From NCBI GenBank assembly GCA_003427395.1, contig BFEA01000164.1, forward strand, positions 1,791,473-1,846,569: DNA of 55,097 bases, in the 5' to 3' direction. The notes under the pieces were generated by a model. The model had not been told where the DNA came from. It saw only the letters and a list, made by a program, of their open reading frames with translations, and did not search any database. Of this stretch, positions 1 through 10,168 are shown in pieces; the stretch's first letter is position 1; each line of letters begins with the position of its first letter. The stretch comes from Chara braunii (taxonomy: Eukaryota > Streptophyta > Charophyceae > Charales > Characeae). The position numbers and the translations under genes are program-made.

Positions 1-97
1 AAAAAAGAGAAGAAGAAGACAGCGGGGTGAAAGGAGGCGAGGAAGGTGAAGAAGAAGAAGAGGGTTGGCGAGGAAGAAGGGCCGGCAGCCATAGCTG

Positions 98-235
98 ACC
101 GGAGGGTTGACCAAGAGGGTTGACCGGAGGTGTTGGCCGGCCGTTACCAGAGTTGACTGGGGTTGACTGGGGTTGACCGGGGGTCATAGCGGCATTGACC
201 GGCGTTGACCAAGGCATTGACCAAGACTTTGACCA
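98..235 (+). repeat. Degenerate TTGACC-type tandem repeat
   Basis: TTGACC or TTGACT recurs about ten times with variable spacers such as GGGG, GGCA and AAGAC. TTGACC/T is the W-box core bound by plant WRKY factors, so the array could in principle be regulatory, but it may equally be low-complexity sequence. Confidence 0.6.
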
Positions 236-352
236 AGCTGGAGTTGGTAACATCTCGCCAAGCTGAGTCAAGTCAGTCTGTCTATTCTTTCTGCATTGAG
301 TCTCTTCTGTCCTAGGTGATAGTACGCTGTGGATGAAGGATAGAGCCTGCTG

Positions 353-700
353 ACCACTCCCCTACCGGATTTAGTAGGGCTGAGACTGTGGCTGATCCAA
401 CTTTCCAGGGGGGCATAACCCTCCCAAGGACCGGTGCTGACCGGCTGGAAACGGTTGGTAGGGCACAGTGGGCCTGAAAGACTGAGTTGCGGGTTGAAAC
501 ACAGGCAGTCTTTAAGTGTTGAGGGCCTGTTTGAACCACTCCCCTACAGGACCAAGTAAGGCCGAGGATCTGTGTCTGACGACTCGACTGTCCCGGGGGA
601 TGCGAACCCTCCCAAGGACTGGTACAGACCGGCAGGCTGCTCGGTGTGGCACAGTAGGCCGGAAAGGCTGAGTTGTGGGCTGAAGCAGAACCAAGCTGAT
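353..700 (+). repeat. Diverged tandem duplication, period about 182 bp
   Basis: ACCACTCCCCTAC occurs at 353 and at 535. The following sequence runs in parallel in both copies: an AGTA(A)GG(C/G)C(T/C)GAG block, a CCCTCCCAAGGAC block, GACCGGC, a GGCACAGT block and a GGCTGAGTTG-like block. The copies have drifted, with small indels. Confidence 0.7.
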
Positions 701-942
701 CACGTCGTCCTGTCTGCGACGTTAAAGAATTCTTGCGGAGTTACGGGGGATCTCCTTAAATGCCTCCAGATCAGCCACTGGTTCAGTAGTGACAGCCATA
801 GTTAGGTCTAGGCTAGAGACCATAGTTGGCAGGATCCCTGTCAGGGTTCTGTGAGTCATAGATTGAGTTAGCAGGTTTGTCAGTCAGGGGTTAGAGTCAA
901 AGTTGTGAGGAGTGGAATCATTCTGATTGTGCACCTATCACC

Positions 943-2889
943 ATGGTGGACCTACGTAGTGGGAAGAGCACTAGTCCCTACACCCCTGAGCAGCAAGAGA
1001 AAATGGCTGCCTTAGTGAAAGAGAATAGAGAGAGAAAGGAGCGCGAGAAGCAAGCTAAGTTGAAGGCTATCGCAGAGGAACAGGCGCCGAAGATGAAGGA
1101 ATTGTAGAAGGAGATGGAGAAAAGGAAGAAGGTTGCTGAAGAAGAAGCGGCAGCAGAAGAAGAGAATGAGAGGATGAGAATTGAGAGTAGAGAAGGGAGT
1201 AGTGACACGAAGGAGGATAAAGATGCAGAGATGGAGAAGAAAATAAGTGAGTGGGTTGCTAACTTATCGTTGGGTGAATATGAGGAGGCACAGATGTATG
1301 TGCCATAGGAAGAGGAGGCGTTTGCGAGGACCCTCGCAGTGATTGAGGACCCCCTTGAACGTCAAGAAGCCGAGGAGGAGAAGAGACTGGAATGGAAGTT
1401 GAGGATGAAGAGGGAGAAGAAGAGAAGAAGGGAGGAAGCTAATAGGTTGACCACAGAAGTGGAAAAGATGCGGACATTTGGACAGGAAGTCCAGGCACAA
1501 ACAGATGTTTCTGCCAAAATGGACAAGATGTTGGGATACTTAGAGGTGTTGAGTGAGGTCTGGTTAGAGGAACGGCAAGCCAATCAGGGCCAAGACATCA
1601 CCCTGAAGGCCATGCGGTCAGGGTTTAGAGAGTTTGCGCGCGAGATCGTCACCCACATTGGGGGCGAAGTCAGGCAACTGAGGGATAACCTAGGGAAGTA
1701 TTGCGAGGGCGCCATCGAGGGTGCCAAGGGTATAGCTGTTGTAGAGGGCGAGGGCAGACCCCGTAAAGAGCCTGTCAAGATTAAGTTCCCAGACGCGTAC
1801 GGGGGAAAGAAGGAGGAGAACTTTGACAACTGGGAGGCCAGTGTCAACAGTTACGTTTATTTGCAGCATATCCTAACAGAGGAGCAAGTCCTCGTGGCCT
1901 TCCAGGCCCTCAAGGATGAAGCGGCTAGTTTCGCCAGGTCCCTTGCGCGCGCAGCCGGTTGTGAAAACAACCTGGTTGCATACTCAAAAGTCACCCCCCT
2001 TCCTCAATTCCTTAAACTCCTGAAGGAGCGATTTGCTGACCCAACGAGAGGCGTTCGCGCCTATGATAAACTGCAAACGATCCACTCACGACAGTGGAGG
2101 AGTGCAAGGGCACTCAAGGGTACCATGGACGACTTGGTAGCCGTCCCGGACCACGGGGTTACTGAACCCCAACTGGTCCAGCTGTTTTATCGTNCCATGC
2201 NAGAGCCCCTGAGGGGGCACTTTTTTGACAAGTCTCAANAGGNCGGGATCACATATGATGTGTTGAGTAGGGAGGTGGTCCTGTATGAGTCAAAGTCTAT
2301 GCCAGTCACCACTTTCTGGCATAAGGACCTAGAGAAGGGGAAGAAGTGGAAGGATCGTACCATCTCTGGCCAAGTCAAGGCCAAGGATCACTTGATCCTG
2401 ACGTTAGAGGAAGGTGGTACAGACGAGGTCCTGTATGATCAGATTGAGTGGGGCCTAGGGGAGGAGGACAGTAGTGTAGGGCATGGGAGGTCTTACGCTG
2501 CTGTCGCGGTTGGAGGGAGGCCGCAAGGTAGAGGAGGAGGCCAGGGCCAAAGGGGCCAGGCCATGGGAGGTCGAGGACCGGGCGCACAGGGGGTTGGCAG
2601 CCAAGGAAACCGCCAAGCGGGAGGTAGGGGTCAAGGTCCCCCGCCAAATCGCCAGGGTAATCGGTCCCCACAGAGACAAGGTGGAAGGGCACCTGAAGGA
2701 GGATGGCACCCAGGCTTGCCACAGGGCAGGCCCTGGGAAGACTTAGGCTTGGACCAGGGGTTATGGCAGGAACGCGTGAACCTAGGTCAGTGCGTGTTTT
2801 GTGCTGACCCGGCTCACGTAACAAAATTTTGTCCAAAGTATAGACAGGCCCGTTGGGCTGCCCAGCAGTCAAAAGGCAGCCGCCAGTAG
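943..2889 (+). pseudogene. gag: Element 1 gag, broken by two in-frame TAG codons
   Basis: Gag packages the element RNA into cytoplasmic particles. The frame opens at ATG 943 (MVDLRSGKS) and runs to 2889 with in-frame TAG stops at 1105 and 1306; otherwise it stays open. The N-terminal third is a highly charged predicted coiled coil rich in E, K and R. The middle (about 1780-2330) resembles a retrotransposon gag domain, with FDNWEASVNSYV and LKERFADPTRG. A Gly/Arg/Gln-rich tract follows, then a zinc knuckle CVFCADPAHVTKFC (CX2CX4HX4C) near 2790-2835. Ns at 2194, 2201, 2239 and 2243 are assembly ambiguities. The protease frame overlaps the end of gag in the -1 frame (2853-2889), the arrangement expected for frameshift expression, although decay could also explain it. 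Confidence 0.85.
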
Positions 2890-3623
2890 GGGTCGCAACT
2901 GCCCCTACTTCAAGGCCATGTGGAGAAGTGAGCGCGCGCGAACAGGATACTCCCAACCCACATGAACTTATGGCAGAGGTTGCAGGCCCGTGCCTAGCTA
3001 ACTGTCCAGAAACCGCCTGTGTTAGCGTCTCTTCAGGCACGTCCCTCACAGGTGTGGCAGAAGAGTTGAAGGAGAGAATGCCAGCCTGGGCCAAGATGAA
3101 GAAAGAGAGTAAAGGACAACTGATTTTGGTAGATGTAGAAGTTTTTAGAAGCAGAGTAGGGGCCCTCATAGACTCAGGGGCCACCTGCAGTTATATTAGC
3201 CATAGGGCGCTGAAAAAGCTGAAGCTAGGATTAAAAGTCCAGAAGTTGGCAGACCCCATAGTCAGTGTCCTCGCAGACAACCGCACCATGCATGTTGAGG
3301 ACTATGTAGAGGGAGTCCAGGCGTACTTTCGCCAAGAGAAGGATGGGAAGGTGGAGAAAGTTCTCCATTCCCTGACTCTCCTCGTACAGGATGACCTTCC
3401 CTTCGACGTGGTATTGGGAATGGATTGGGGAGCGGCAGCCGGGGCCACACTCCATTTGAGGGAGCATGAGTGTAGGCTCCCCAGTCCGTCAGGTGAGGTT
3501 AAGACTGGCCACCTATTTCATGGGTCAGGTGTAGACAACACGCTGGCACATTGCTGTCTAAGTGCTCCCGCGTTCGCGCGATTAGTGAAAAAGGAGCAAT
3601 TAGAGGAGCAGGTCTTTGTATAG
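2853..3623 (+). CDS. pro: Element 1 aspartic protease region
   Basis: A retropepsin that would cut Gag-Pol. The segment around 3130-3215 reads VDVEVFRSRVGALIDSGATC, with DSGA as the catalytic aspartate motif. Near 3390-3430 is the second conserved block, PFDVVLGMDWG. This frame is -1 relative to gag and overlaps its last 37 bases. It ends at a TAG (3621-3623) from which similar-looking frame continues (YVRPVTEG), so the stop may be a CAG-to-TAG change. It is the best preserved domain of this element. Whether it is ever translated is unknown. Confidence 0.8.
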   Translation: MGCPAVKRQPPVGVATAPTSRPCGEVSAREQDTPNPHELMAEVAGPCLANCPETACVSVSSGTSLTGVAEELKERMPAWAKMKKESKGQLILVDVEVFRSRVGALIDSGATCSYISHRALKKLKLGLKVQKLADPIVSVLADNRTMHVEDYVEGVQAYFRQEKDGKVEKVLHSLTLLVQDDLPFDVVLGMDWGAAAGATLHLREHECRLPSPSGEVKTGHLFHGSGVDNTLAHCCLSAPAFARLVKKEQLEEQVFV

Positions 3624-5175
3624 TATGTTAGACCTGTCACCGAGGGCATGGAAGAGAAGTTCCACGGATCCAACCATAGCCAAGTTGCTCGAAGAGTTCA
3701 AAGACTTGACCGAGTCGCCGACAGGAGTAGTGCCGCGACCCATCCAGCACAGGATAGAACCTGGCAGTAGAACTCCTAAGGGTGCAGTTCACAGAGTTAG
3801 AGGAGCTGCGCAAGCAATTAGACGAGCTCCTCGAGAAAGGTTGGATCAGGCCCAGTTTGTCTCCTTTTGAAGCACCTGTTTTGTTTGTCCCCAAGAAGGA
3901 AGGAGAGTTGAGAATGTGTATAAACTATAGGGGTTTGAACGCGATTACTGTGAAGAATGTTGAGCCACTGCCCAGGATAAACGATCTTCTAGATCGGGTG
4001 CAGGGTTGTAAGTATTTCACTAAGATTGATTTGAAATCCGGTTATCATCAGATAGAAGTCCATCTGATGATCAGTACAAAACTGCCTTCCGGACTCGATA
4101 TGGGCATTATGAGTTCATAGTGATGCCCTTTGGACTAACCAACATGCCAGCTACATTTCAGCGTTGTATGAATGATCTATTTAGACCCTGCTTAGACAAG
4201 TTTGTAGTGGTTTATTTAGATGATACCTTAGTTTTTAGTAAGACCCTCCAGGAGCATCAGGGTCATCCGAGGCAGGTCTTGGAGAAGCTACGAGAGGCTA
4301 ACTGCAAGATCAACGCGAAGAAGTGCGAGTGGGCCAAGACGCAAGTCCTGTACTTGGGCCACATATTAGACAGAGATGGCATTAAGCCAGAGGACAACAA
4401 AATTGCGGCGACTAGAGATTGGCCGACGCCCCGCACATTGACTGAGTTGCGGTCGTTCCTAGGACTAGCTAACTACTATAGAAAGTTCGTGAGGAACTTC
4501 TCAACTATCGCCACTCCCTTACGCAGGTTGCTTAAAAAGGAGGCAATCTGGCAGTGGGACAAAGATTGTACGTCTGCGCTCAAGAAGTTAAAGCGCGCGT
4601 TGATAGAGTACCCTGTCCTCAAAGTAGCCGATCCGTCTTTGCCATTTGTCGTTACCACGAACGTAAGTCAGTATGGGATAGGCGCTGTATTACAGCAAGA
4701 TGACGGCAATGGCTATAGACCCGTAGAGTTCATGTCAGCGAGGATGCCCTGTGAGAAGGTCGCTACCTCCACGTACGAGAGAGAACTCTACGCTCTCAGG
4801 CAGGCTTTAGACCATTGGAAGCATTACCTGCTTGGGAGGCACTTTAAAGTGTATTCGACCGATGTAACGCTTAGATGGTTAAAGACTCAGGCCAAGATGA
4901 CACCTAAGTTGACTAGGTGGGCCGCAAAGATAGACCAATTCGACCTCGAGCTCAAGCCAGTGAAGGGCAAGTACAACGTAGTTGCGGATGCTCTGAGTAG
5001 GAGATCAGACTACTTTGGAGCCGTAGTTCACTATTTGGATATAGGGAGAGACCTGCAGGAGAAAGTGAAGCAAGCGTATGCACAGGACCCTATCTATAGC
5101 GACCTCCTAAAGAGAGTTAGGGAGGCCCTAGAGACTGAACCAGATTACCGCACTACAGGGGGGGTTGTTGTTTGA
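3616..5175 (+). pseudogene. pol (RT-RH): Element 1 reverse transcriptase and RNase H, frameshifted
   Basis: The RT is in three pieces in two alternating frames (3616-3790, 3782-4065, then to 5175), with single-base shifts near 3780 and 4062. Recognisable RT motifs in order are ELLEKGWIRPSLSPF, CINYRGLNAITVKN, FTKIDLKSGYHQI, MPFGLTNMPATFQR and the active site VVYLDDTLVF (4206-4235). The RNase H domain starts about 4620 (PSLPFVVTTN) and ends at VVADALSRR. Its first catalytic Asp, expected in TTDAS, is Asn (TTNVS), and the later SDHSTL-type block reads STDVTL, so RNase H has probably lost activity. A run of seven G at 5158-5164 marks the shift into the integrase frame. Confidence 0.85.
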
Positions 5176-6477
5176 GAAGACTAATGTGTTTGATCGCCTG
5201 TGCGTTCCCAACAGCGAAGAGATCCGTAGTTTAATCTTAGGGGAATGCCACGATACTGAGGGACATTTCGGTTGGCAAAAGACATTAGCCAATCTCATGC
5301 GTGCATATACCTGGCCAGGAATGAAGAATGATTGCGTAGAGTATGTCCGCATTTGTAAAGTATGGCAGCGTAACAAGACTACTACACGCGCACCCCTTGG
5401 TCTTCTCAGACCCTTGCCTATTCCGGATCAGCCGGGAGACTCAGTGTCCATAGTCTTCATGGACACCCAAGTCAAGAGCAGACAAGTCATGGTCGTAGTT
5501 GACCGCTTTAGTAAATACGCAGTTTTTGTTTCTTTGCCTTCCAAGGCACGTACAGACTTAGTGATACAGAAGTTCTTTGACTTTTGGGTTCGTGAGAATG
5601 GAATCCATTGTCAATAGTCAGCGATAGAGATAGTCGCCTTACCAGCCAGAACTGTCAAGAACTCATGAGAGTGTACGGATCCAAGTTGTTAATGTCATCA
5701 GGCCGTCATCCAGAGACCAACATTAGACCAGATCAGATCAACTGGGATGAGATGTTGCCTAAGGTAGCTAGTGCCTACAACAACAGCGTACATCTATCCA
5801 CCTGCCGCACTCCCAATGAGCTGCACAAGTCCCTTAGACCGTGCAGACCGTTCGAAGGATTGAACCGGGATCAGATTCACAGACTACCGCCCGGTACCAG
5901 GGAATTTGTGGTACAACACGAGAAAGAATTAGCAACTGTTGTTGAGAATCTCAGAAAGGCCCAGCGTAGAATGATAGAGCAAGTTAATAAGCACCGTCGA
6001 CCATCGCAGTTTCAGGTAGGCGACTTAGTCTGGGTCAAGGCAAAGGAGTTTGCGCCTGAAGAAAACATCTCGCAGAAGTTACTGCCTGCATATAGAGGAC
6101 CGTGGCCGGTTCTAGAAGTCAAGGGCGGAGAGGATGGACCATCATACACTATAGAGATCCCAGTACACCTCCACACATATCCTGTGTTCCATGCTTCAAA
6201 GTTGTTGCCATGTGTTACAAGCCAACAGTTCCCTTCTAGAAGATCCATGATCCCTCCAGATATGGATGGGAGCTATGACATAGAGGGCATTGTAGAGGAG
6301 GATGTGTTTAGAACAGGAGGTCGAGGTCGTCCTCAGAAACAGTATAAGGTCCGCTTTGCATATCAGGAACCGGAGGATGACCGCTGGTTTACAAGATCAG
6401 AACTTTTAGAGACAGCTCCCGATATAGTCAGAGCCTACGAAAGAGAACAGAAAGGTAAAGGTCCTGCCTTGGACTGA
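5165..6477 (+). pseudogene. pol (IN): Element 1 integrase with chromodomain-like tail, catalytically dead
   Basis: Integrase inserts the cDNA copy into chromatin. The N-terminal HHCC zinc domain is present (GECHDTEGHFGW) but the last Cys is Trp (CKVWQRNK). The first catalytic Asp, in the SIDFM block of element 3, is Val here (SIVFMD). The second, in SDRDSRLTS, survives after a frame change near 5608. HPETN is joined directly to IRPDQINWDEM, so about 17 residues holding the catalytic Glu of GQTE are missing. The C-terminal part is well kept: FQVGDLVWVK, a GPY/F-like AYRGPWPVLEV, HASKLLPC and a chromodomain-like tail from about 6270 (YDIEGIVEE to DIVRAYERE). Chromodomain tails target chromoviruses to chromatin marks. 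Confidence 0.85.
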
Positions 6478-6515
6478 ATTCTTCTCGGAGGACCTCGAAT
6501 TTAGGACGGCGGGAG

Positions 6516-6545
6516 TGAAACGGCATTCACCAGTTAGTAGTAGCT
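6516..6545 (+). repeat. First 30 bp of element 1 LTR, interrupted
   Basis: TGAAACGGCATTC at 6516 follows a purine-rich tract (AGGACGGCGGGAG) suited to be the polypurine tract. The same 30 bp recur at 13589 where the sequence continues without interruption. The LTR of element 2 begins immediately after 6545. Confidence 0.7.
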
Positions 6546-6855
6546 TGTAGCGGACCTCTATTTGGCCTGTGAGACCAGCCCCTTGGCCTGTCCTCACAGA
6601 CCTGTGTTTTATTCGGGGCAGTCCAGTCCAGGCCGGTACCTCTGTCGGTACCAGCCAGTTCAGTCCAGTACCGTCAGTCCGCTGGGGTATACCCCAGCCA
6701 TTGTCTGTTTTCGAGATGATTCTTCACTTGCACATTTTTGGAGTACGTGCGTGGAGTCTCGCGTGGGAGCTGCGTTGTGCATCTTGCTTCCCCCCTTCTT
6801 CCTCCATCTCCGTCTCTATCATTATCGGAGCACCACACCTGGTGGGTCCGCTACA
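6546..6855 (+). repeat. Left LTR of element 2
   Basis: 310 bp, starting TGTAGCGGACC and ending GGTCCGCTACA; the two ends form a short inverted repeat (TGTAGCGG and CCGCTACA). The same 310 bp recur at 13036-13345. Confidence 0.9.
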
Positions 6856-6856
6856 T

Positions 6857-6868
6857 TGGTATCGGAGC
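6857..6868 (+). other. Primer-binding site of element 2 (initiator Met tRNA type)
   Basis: TGGTATCGGAGC lies one base after the LTR. The common plant site complementary to the 3' end of initiator Met tRNA is TGGTATCAGAGC, one base different. It would prime minus-strand cDNA synthesis. Confidence 0.85.
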
Positions 6869-7324
6869 GGGAACGGTCCCCGCTCCCACCCACCACCCCG
6901 CACAGCAGCGAAAACAGCCCAACCCGACAATAGGGTTTTTCGGGCTGTTTTCATGGCGTTTTCAGCCAAACGGACGGGAAAAAGCAGGCGCAGCAGGAGG
7001 TGACACGTGGCCGAAAAAGCAGGCGCCACCACGACCGCGTGCGCGCAAGCGCCAAGGCCAAGGAGGCCGCACGCGCCCACGCTGCCCCGCGCCGCTCTGC
7101 TCCGCCCCCGGATTCATATTATCAAGATCCGGGAGTTTTGCTGCTGCTGGAGTTTGAACCCAGGCGCCTGCTAGGCCATGCGCGTGTGTAAGCACCCTGA
7201 TAACACACTCGCCACAAAGTGTAAATGTCTCTTTAGCACGGCAACCTCGTGTTGAAGAGGTGCTGGCTATTTACCCCCCCCCCCCCCCTCGTGGCTGCTG
7301 CTGCCTGTGCACGTGGCCACCTGT

Positions 7325-7340
7325 AGTGCCACGTGGCACT
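7325..7340. promoter_or_regulatory. Perfect 16-bp palindrome with central G-box
   Basis: AGTGCCACGTGGCACT equals its own reverse complement and contains CACGTG. The identical 16-mer occurs in the LTR of element 3 at 17416. CACGTGGC is a strong plant bZIP/bHLH binding core; a regulatory role here is inference. Confidence 0.6.
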
Positions 7341-7675
7341 TTGCTGTGGACTGAAGACCCCCCTGGTTAGGGGGCTGCACCACAGCATTATTAGTATTAT
7401 TTTTTTTACTATTTCTCTACTGCTGCAGCAGCAGCTTTGCAGCAGCTCAAGATTTCCCCCTGGCTAGGGGGCTGTGTGACTGTGGCAGTAGGGTGGCTGA
7501 TCAAGATCTCAGCCAACCCTAGATCATCATCATCATCCATCAGGGTATGCTCACACAACACACCCTGGATCCGCAGTGCTGCAACTAGGGGCTGATCAAG
7601 ATCTCAGCCCCCCTACATCCTCCAGTTGGTTGGCTGCAGCGAAGGCCAAGACCCTCCTGGTCTTGGTATACCTTG

Positions 7676-8160
7676 TGCCCCTGGAGACACCAAGGGCCAG
7701 GTATCATCTCTCTCCCCTTTTCTTTTCCCCACCTTCCACTGCCTCTCTCCCCTCCTCTTTTTACCTTCCCCACCCCACCTTTTCTCCCACTAACCACTAT
7801 CTTGCCGTCTTTTCTTCATTTCTTTTCTTTTCTGTCCTCCTCCTTTCCTCTTAGTTTCTTGATCACTCTCCATCTTTCCCCATCCTCTTTCTCTCCCATT
7901 CTCTCACCTTCCTCTTCCCCAACTGCCACCACATCATCCCCCCACCTTCCACTTCCATCTTTTTCCCTCTCCCACATATTTCTTTCTTCTCTCCATCACT
8001 TTCTCATCCCTCCTTCCCCCCCTACTTCGAATTTTTCTGTTTTTCTTTTTTTCTATCTCCCTTTTGATTTATATTTTCTCTTTTTCCAAAAAATCGAATT
8101 ATCTTCTTCCCCACCTTCTTTTCTCATTTTCTGATTTATTTCATTTATTTTTTTATTTAT
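7676..8160 (+). repeat. Pyrimidine-rich (CT) low-complexity tract
   Basis: About 480 bases are almost all C and T on the plus strand, without a regular period. Open frames across it encode only Ser/Pro/Leu/Phe-rich runs and are not believable genes. Confidence 0.8.
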
Positions 8161-8414
8161 TCTGAAAATTCGATTTTCTTTACGGCAACCCTAAATCTGA
8201 TTAGGTGTTAAAGCACTAGTAACTCTGCCAGTGTTGGGAAATTAGGGAAAACTGCAGCGCCTGAATTTTCGGAGGTCAGGCCCGACGACGACTGCCGTTG
8301 ATAAATCTGATCGGCGGCCGTCGTTTCGTTTCGGCCGCTGCAAAGGTCGGACGCGTACCCGAGGCCCGCTATTTTTCCCAGCGTCCCAGGTATTGGTGGT
8401 TTGTCTTTCTTGCT

Positions 8415-8735
8415 TTCGGCACACGTTTTGACCCCATGGGGGTAACGAAGTGCTGTCGGAATTTTCTGATTTTCTCTTACTTAGTCTTTTTCAGCACACT
8501 TTGACCCCACGAGGGTAACGAAATGCTGCCGAATTTCTTGACAAATCAGATACTTCATTTCTGCTCACCTCCTCATCCCCTTATTTACTTATTTTTTTAT
8601 TTTTTTATTTTTTTATTTCTGATTTCCTTTTTATTTTTTGAAATTTCTTTTTATTTGCGGCATCTTGAAACCTAGTGTGCTCATCGTGGTCTCCCCTTTC
8701 CCCTTGGCACATTCTTGACCCCATGGGGGGTAGGG
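8415..8735 (+). repeat. Repeated TTGACCCCATGGGGGTAACGAA-like units
   Basis: Three diverged units, near 8424, 8503 and 8717, share GACCCC, then ATGGGG or ACGAGG, then GTAACGAA or GTAGGGAA, followed by TGCTG. The CCCCATGGGG core is palindromic. Spacing is irregular, so this is a dispersed short repeat, not a clean tandem array. Confidence 0.5.
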
Positions 8736-8954
8736 AAATTTTGCTGAAAATTTCAAAAAAATAATTATTATTTTTCTTTCACATTTTGTTTACTTATTCC
8801 CTTAATTATTTTTATTATTTATTTATTTCGTTATTTATTTTTATTTTTCTCTCGAATCTCGCTGTTTATTTATTTTTCTCCCGCCTTCCCCCCCCCTATG
8901 CTTGCTATTTTATTTTCTTGATTAGGTCACCGGCACCGTACCCTAACAACTCAA

Positions 8955-8996
8955 ACTCCGGTTAGGGTTTTCTTAGGGTTTTTATAGGGTTTAGGG
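8955..8996 (+). repeat. Degenerate plant telomere-like (TTTAGGG) motifs
   Basis: GGTTAGGGTTTT, TTAGGGTTTTT and ATAGGGTTTAGGGTTC follow each other within about 40 bases. TTTAGGG is the plant telomere unit and AAACCCTA the telo-box. The tract is too short and irregular to be a telomere; it could be an interstitial remnant or a telo-box cluster. Confidence 0.5.
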
Positions 8997-9169
8997 TTCT
9001 TCAACCCCCCCTTACTTCCCCGTCCTCTTCGGGCACCCTGGACCCGAACCACCCCTCCCCCTTTGACGGCGCCCGCGCCAGCCTTCCTAGCGCTGTCCGC
9101 CGCTTTCTACCGCGGACTTCCCCCTACGCCCTCCGCTCACGCGGACCTCTCCTGGCCCCCTCCAGTCCG

Positions 9170-10168
9170 GCCCGTCACCTCCCCATGGCCGACGGCGCGT
9201 CACCGAGTGGTGGACGGTGGTGACCGAGATGGAAGAGAGCTGGATCTGCTCCTGGTTGTGGTCAAGGCGCCGGGATAAGGCATCTGCGACCCGATTAGTC
9301 TCACCCTTGATGTGCTCAGTGGTGAAACTAAACTCGGATAGGTCGTGCCACCAGCGAGCCTGTCGAGGAGTGAGCTTCGGTTTTGTCAGAAAAGCCTGGA
9401 CAACAGAGTTGTCTGTGCGCACCGTGAATGGTGCCCCGTGCAGGTAGTGACGCCAGTGCCGAGCGGCATAAACTACTGCGAGAACCTCACGTTCATCAGC
9501 AGTGTAGTTTATCTCGGCGGGCAGGAGCTGACGGGAGTAGAAGGCTATCGGACAATCACTTGAGCGAGACTCGATAGTGTCGTCCTCGGCAATGGTAGGA
9601 GAATAGGCAATAGAAGGCTCGTCAGTAGCTGGACCAGTAGGCGTCAGTCGGGAAGTAGTGGTAGGGGTAGGTGGTGGGAAGCGAGGGATACGAGGATGAG
9701 AGGAATCAGGAGAGGAGGGGAAGACCTGAGAAAGCACTGCTCCTACAACAAAGTCTGACGCATCGGTGGTAAGGATAAAAGGGTGATCAAAATTGGGTAG
9801 GTGAAGAACCAGTGCGCATGTCATTGCCTTCTTGAGGACGCGAAAGGCGTCCTCGTGGAAAGGTGTCCAAGCCCAGGGTGGGTTCTTCCGGAGGAGGGTG
9901 GATGTAAGGACGTAGGAATACCTAGCGTATCCCTGGATGAAATTACTATAGTAGCTGGTCAGGCCTAGGAAGCTGCAAAGCTGCTTGGCGGATGTGGGAG
10001 CGGGCCACTCCGCAATAGCAGTGATCTTCGCGTTGTCCATGTGGAGACCCTGGTCAGATACGTAGTGTCCTAAGAAATCCACTTTGTGCTGGGCAAAGCG
10101 GCACTTGCTCAACTTGGCGTAGAAGCCATGTCTGCGCAAGCGGTCAAGGACGTCACGCCATTGCCCTG
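9170..10168 (-). pseudogene. pol (RT-RH): Element 2 RT C-terminus and RNase H, on the strand opposite to integrase
   Basis: Read on the minus strand, the open frame (10139 down to 9087) begins within the RT thumb/connection (LRRHGFYAKLSKCRF, FLGHYVSDQG, CSFLGLTSYYSNFI). It then enters RNase H: FILTTDASDFVVGAVL with its Asp, an inserted Pro/Ser/Thr-rich loop of about 50 residues, IAFYSRQLLPAEINY, YTADEREVLAVVYA, TVRTDNSVV and NRVADALSRR. Homology ends near 9185; frame beyond that is GC-rich filler. The fingers and palm with the catalytic YxDD are missing. The orientation opposite to the adjoining integrase points to an inversion with one breakpoint near 10168. RNase H residues look intact in this piece. 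Confidence 0.85.

Larger units (their letters stand above)
1..942 (+). other. Untranslated leader of element 1, no gene seen
   Basis: This stretch precedes the gag start at 943 and holds no convincing protein. It begins with a GA-rich tract (1-80), then degenerate TTGACC repeats (about 98-235), then a duplicated block of about 182 bp (353 to about 700). A primer-binding site was not recognised with confidence; TTGGTAACATC at about 244 is a weak candidate. The short minus-strand frames here fall inside the duplicated block and look fortuitous. Confidence 0.6.
1..6545 (+). mobile_element. Element 1: decayed Ty3/gypsy (chromovirus-like) LTR retrotransposon, left end outside window
   Basis: The domain order is leader, gag with CCHC knuckle, aspartic protease, reverse transcriptase, RNase H, integrase and a C-terminal chromodomain-like tail, all on the plus strand, which is the Ty3/gypsy order. 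The 5' LTR is not visible, so the element probably starts before the window. The 3' LTR begins at 6516 (TGAAACGG, after a purine-rich tract) and is cut after 30 bp by the LTR of element 2. The pol region is spread over three reading frames and several catalytic residues are gone. Element 3 at 40033-44264 is a clear relative, with long stretches of similar protein sequence. Confidence 0.9.
6869..9086 (+). other. Non-coding 5' interior of element 2 (gag not found)
   Basis: No gag-like protein is visible in any frame. From left to right: a GC-rich leader to about 7200, a run of C (7274 to about 7288), a 16-bp perfect palindrome (7325-7340), two CT-repeat trinucleotide patches, a long pyrimidine-rich tract (about 7676-8160) and T-rich sequence with repeated GACCCCATGGGGGTAACGAA-type units (8424, 8503, 8717). 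A cluster of AGGGTTT motifs lies at 8955-8996. The long plus-strand frames here are pyrimidine-tract artefacts (Ser/Pro/Phe-rich). The gag region was either deleted or has decayed beyond recognition. Confidence 0.6.

Noticed and set aside
2853-2889. Definite programmed -1 frameshift site between gag and protease of element 1
   Set aside because: The frame relation fits, but no classical slippery heptamer is seen (only TCAAAAGG), and element 3 is too damaged to confirm it.
7576-8134. Long plus-strand ORFs in the CT-rich tract
   Set aside because: Ser/Pro/Leu/Phe low-complexity translation of a pyrimidine tract; no domain or codon signal.
8955-8996. True telomere
   Set aside because: Only a few irregular units, flanked on both sides by retrotransposon sequence.
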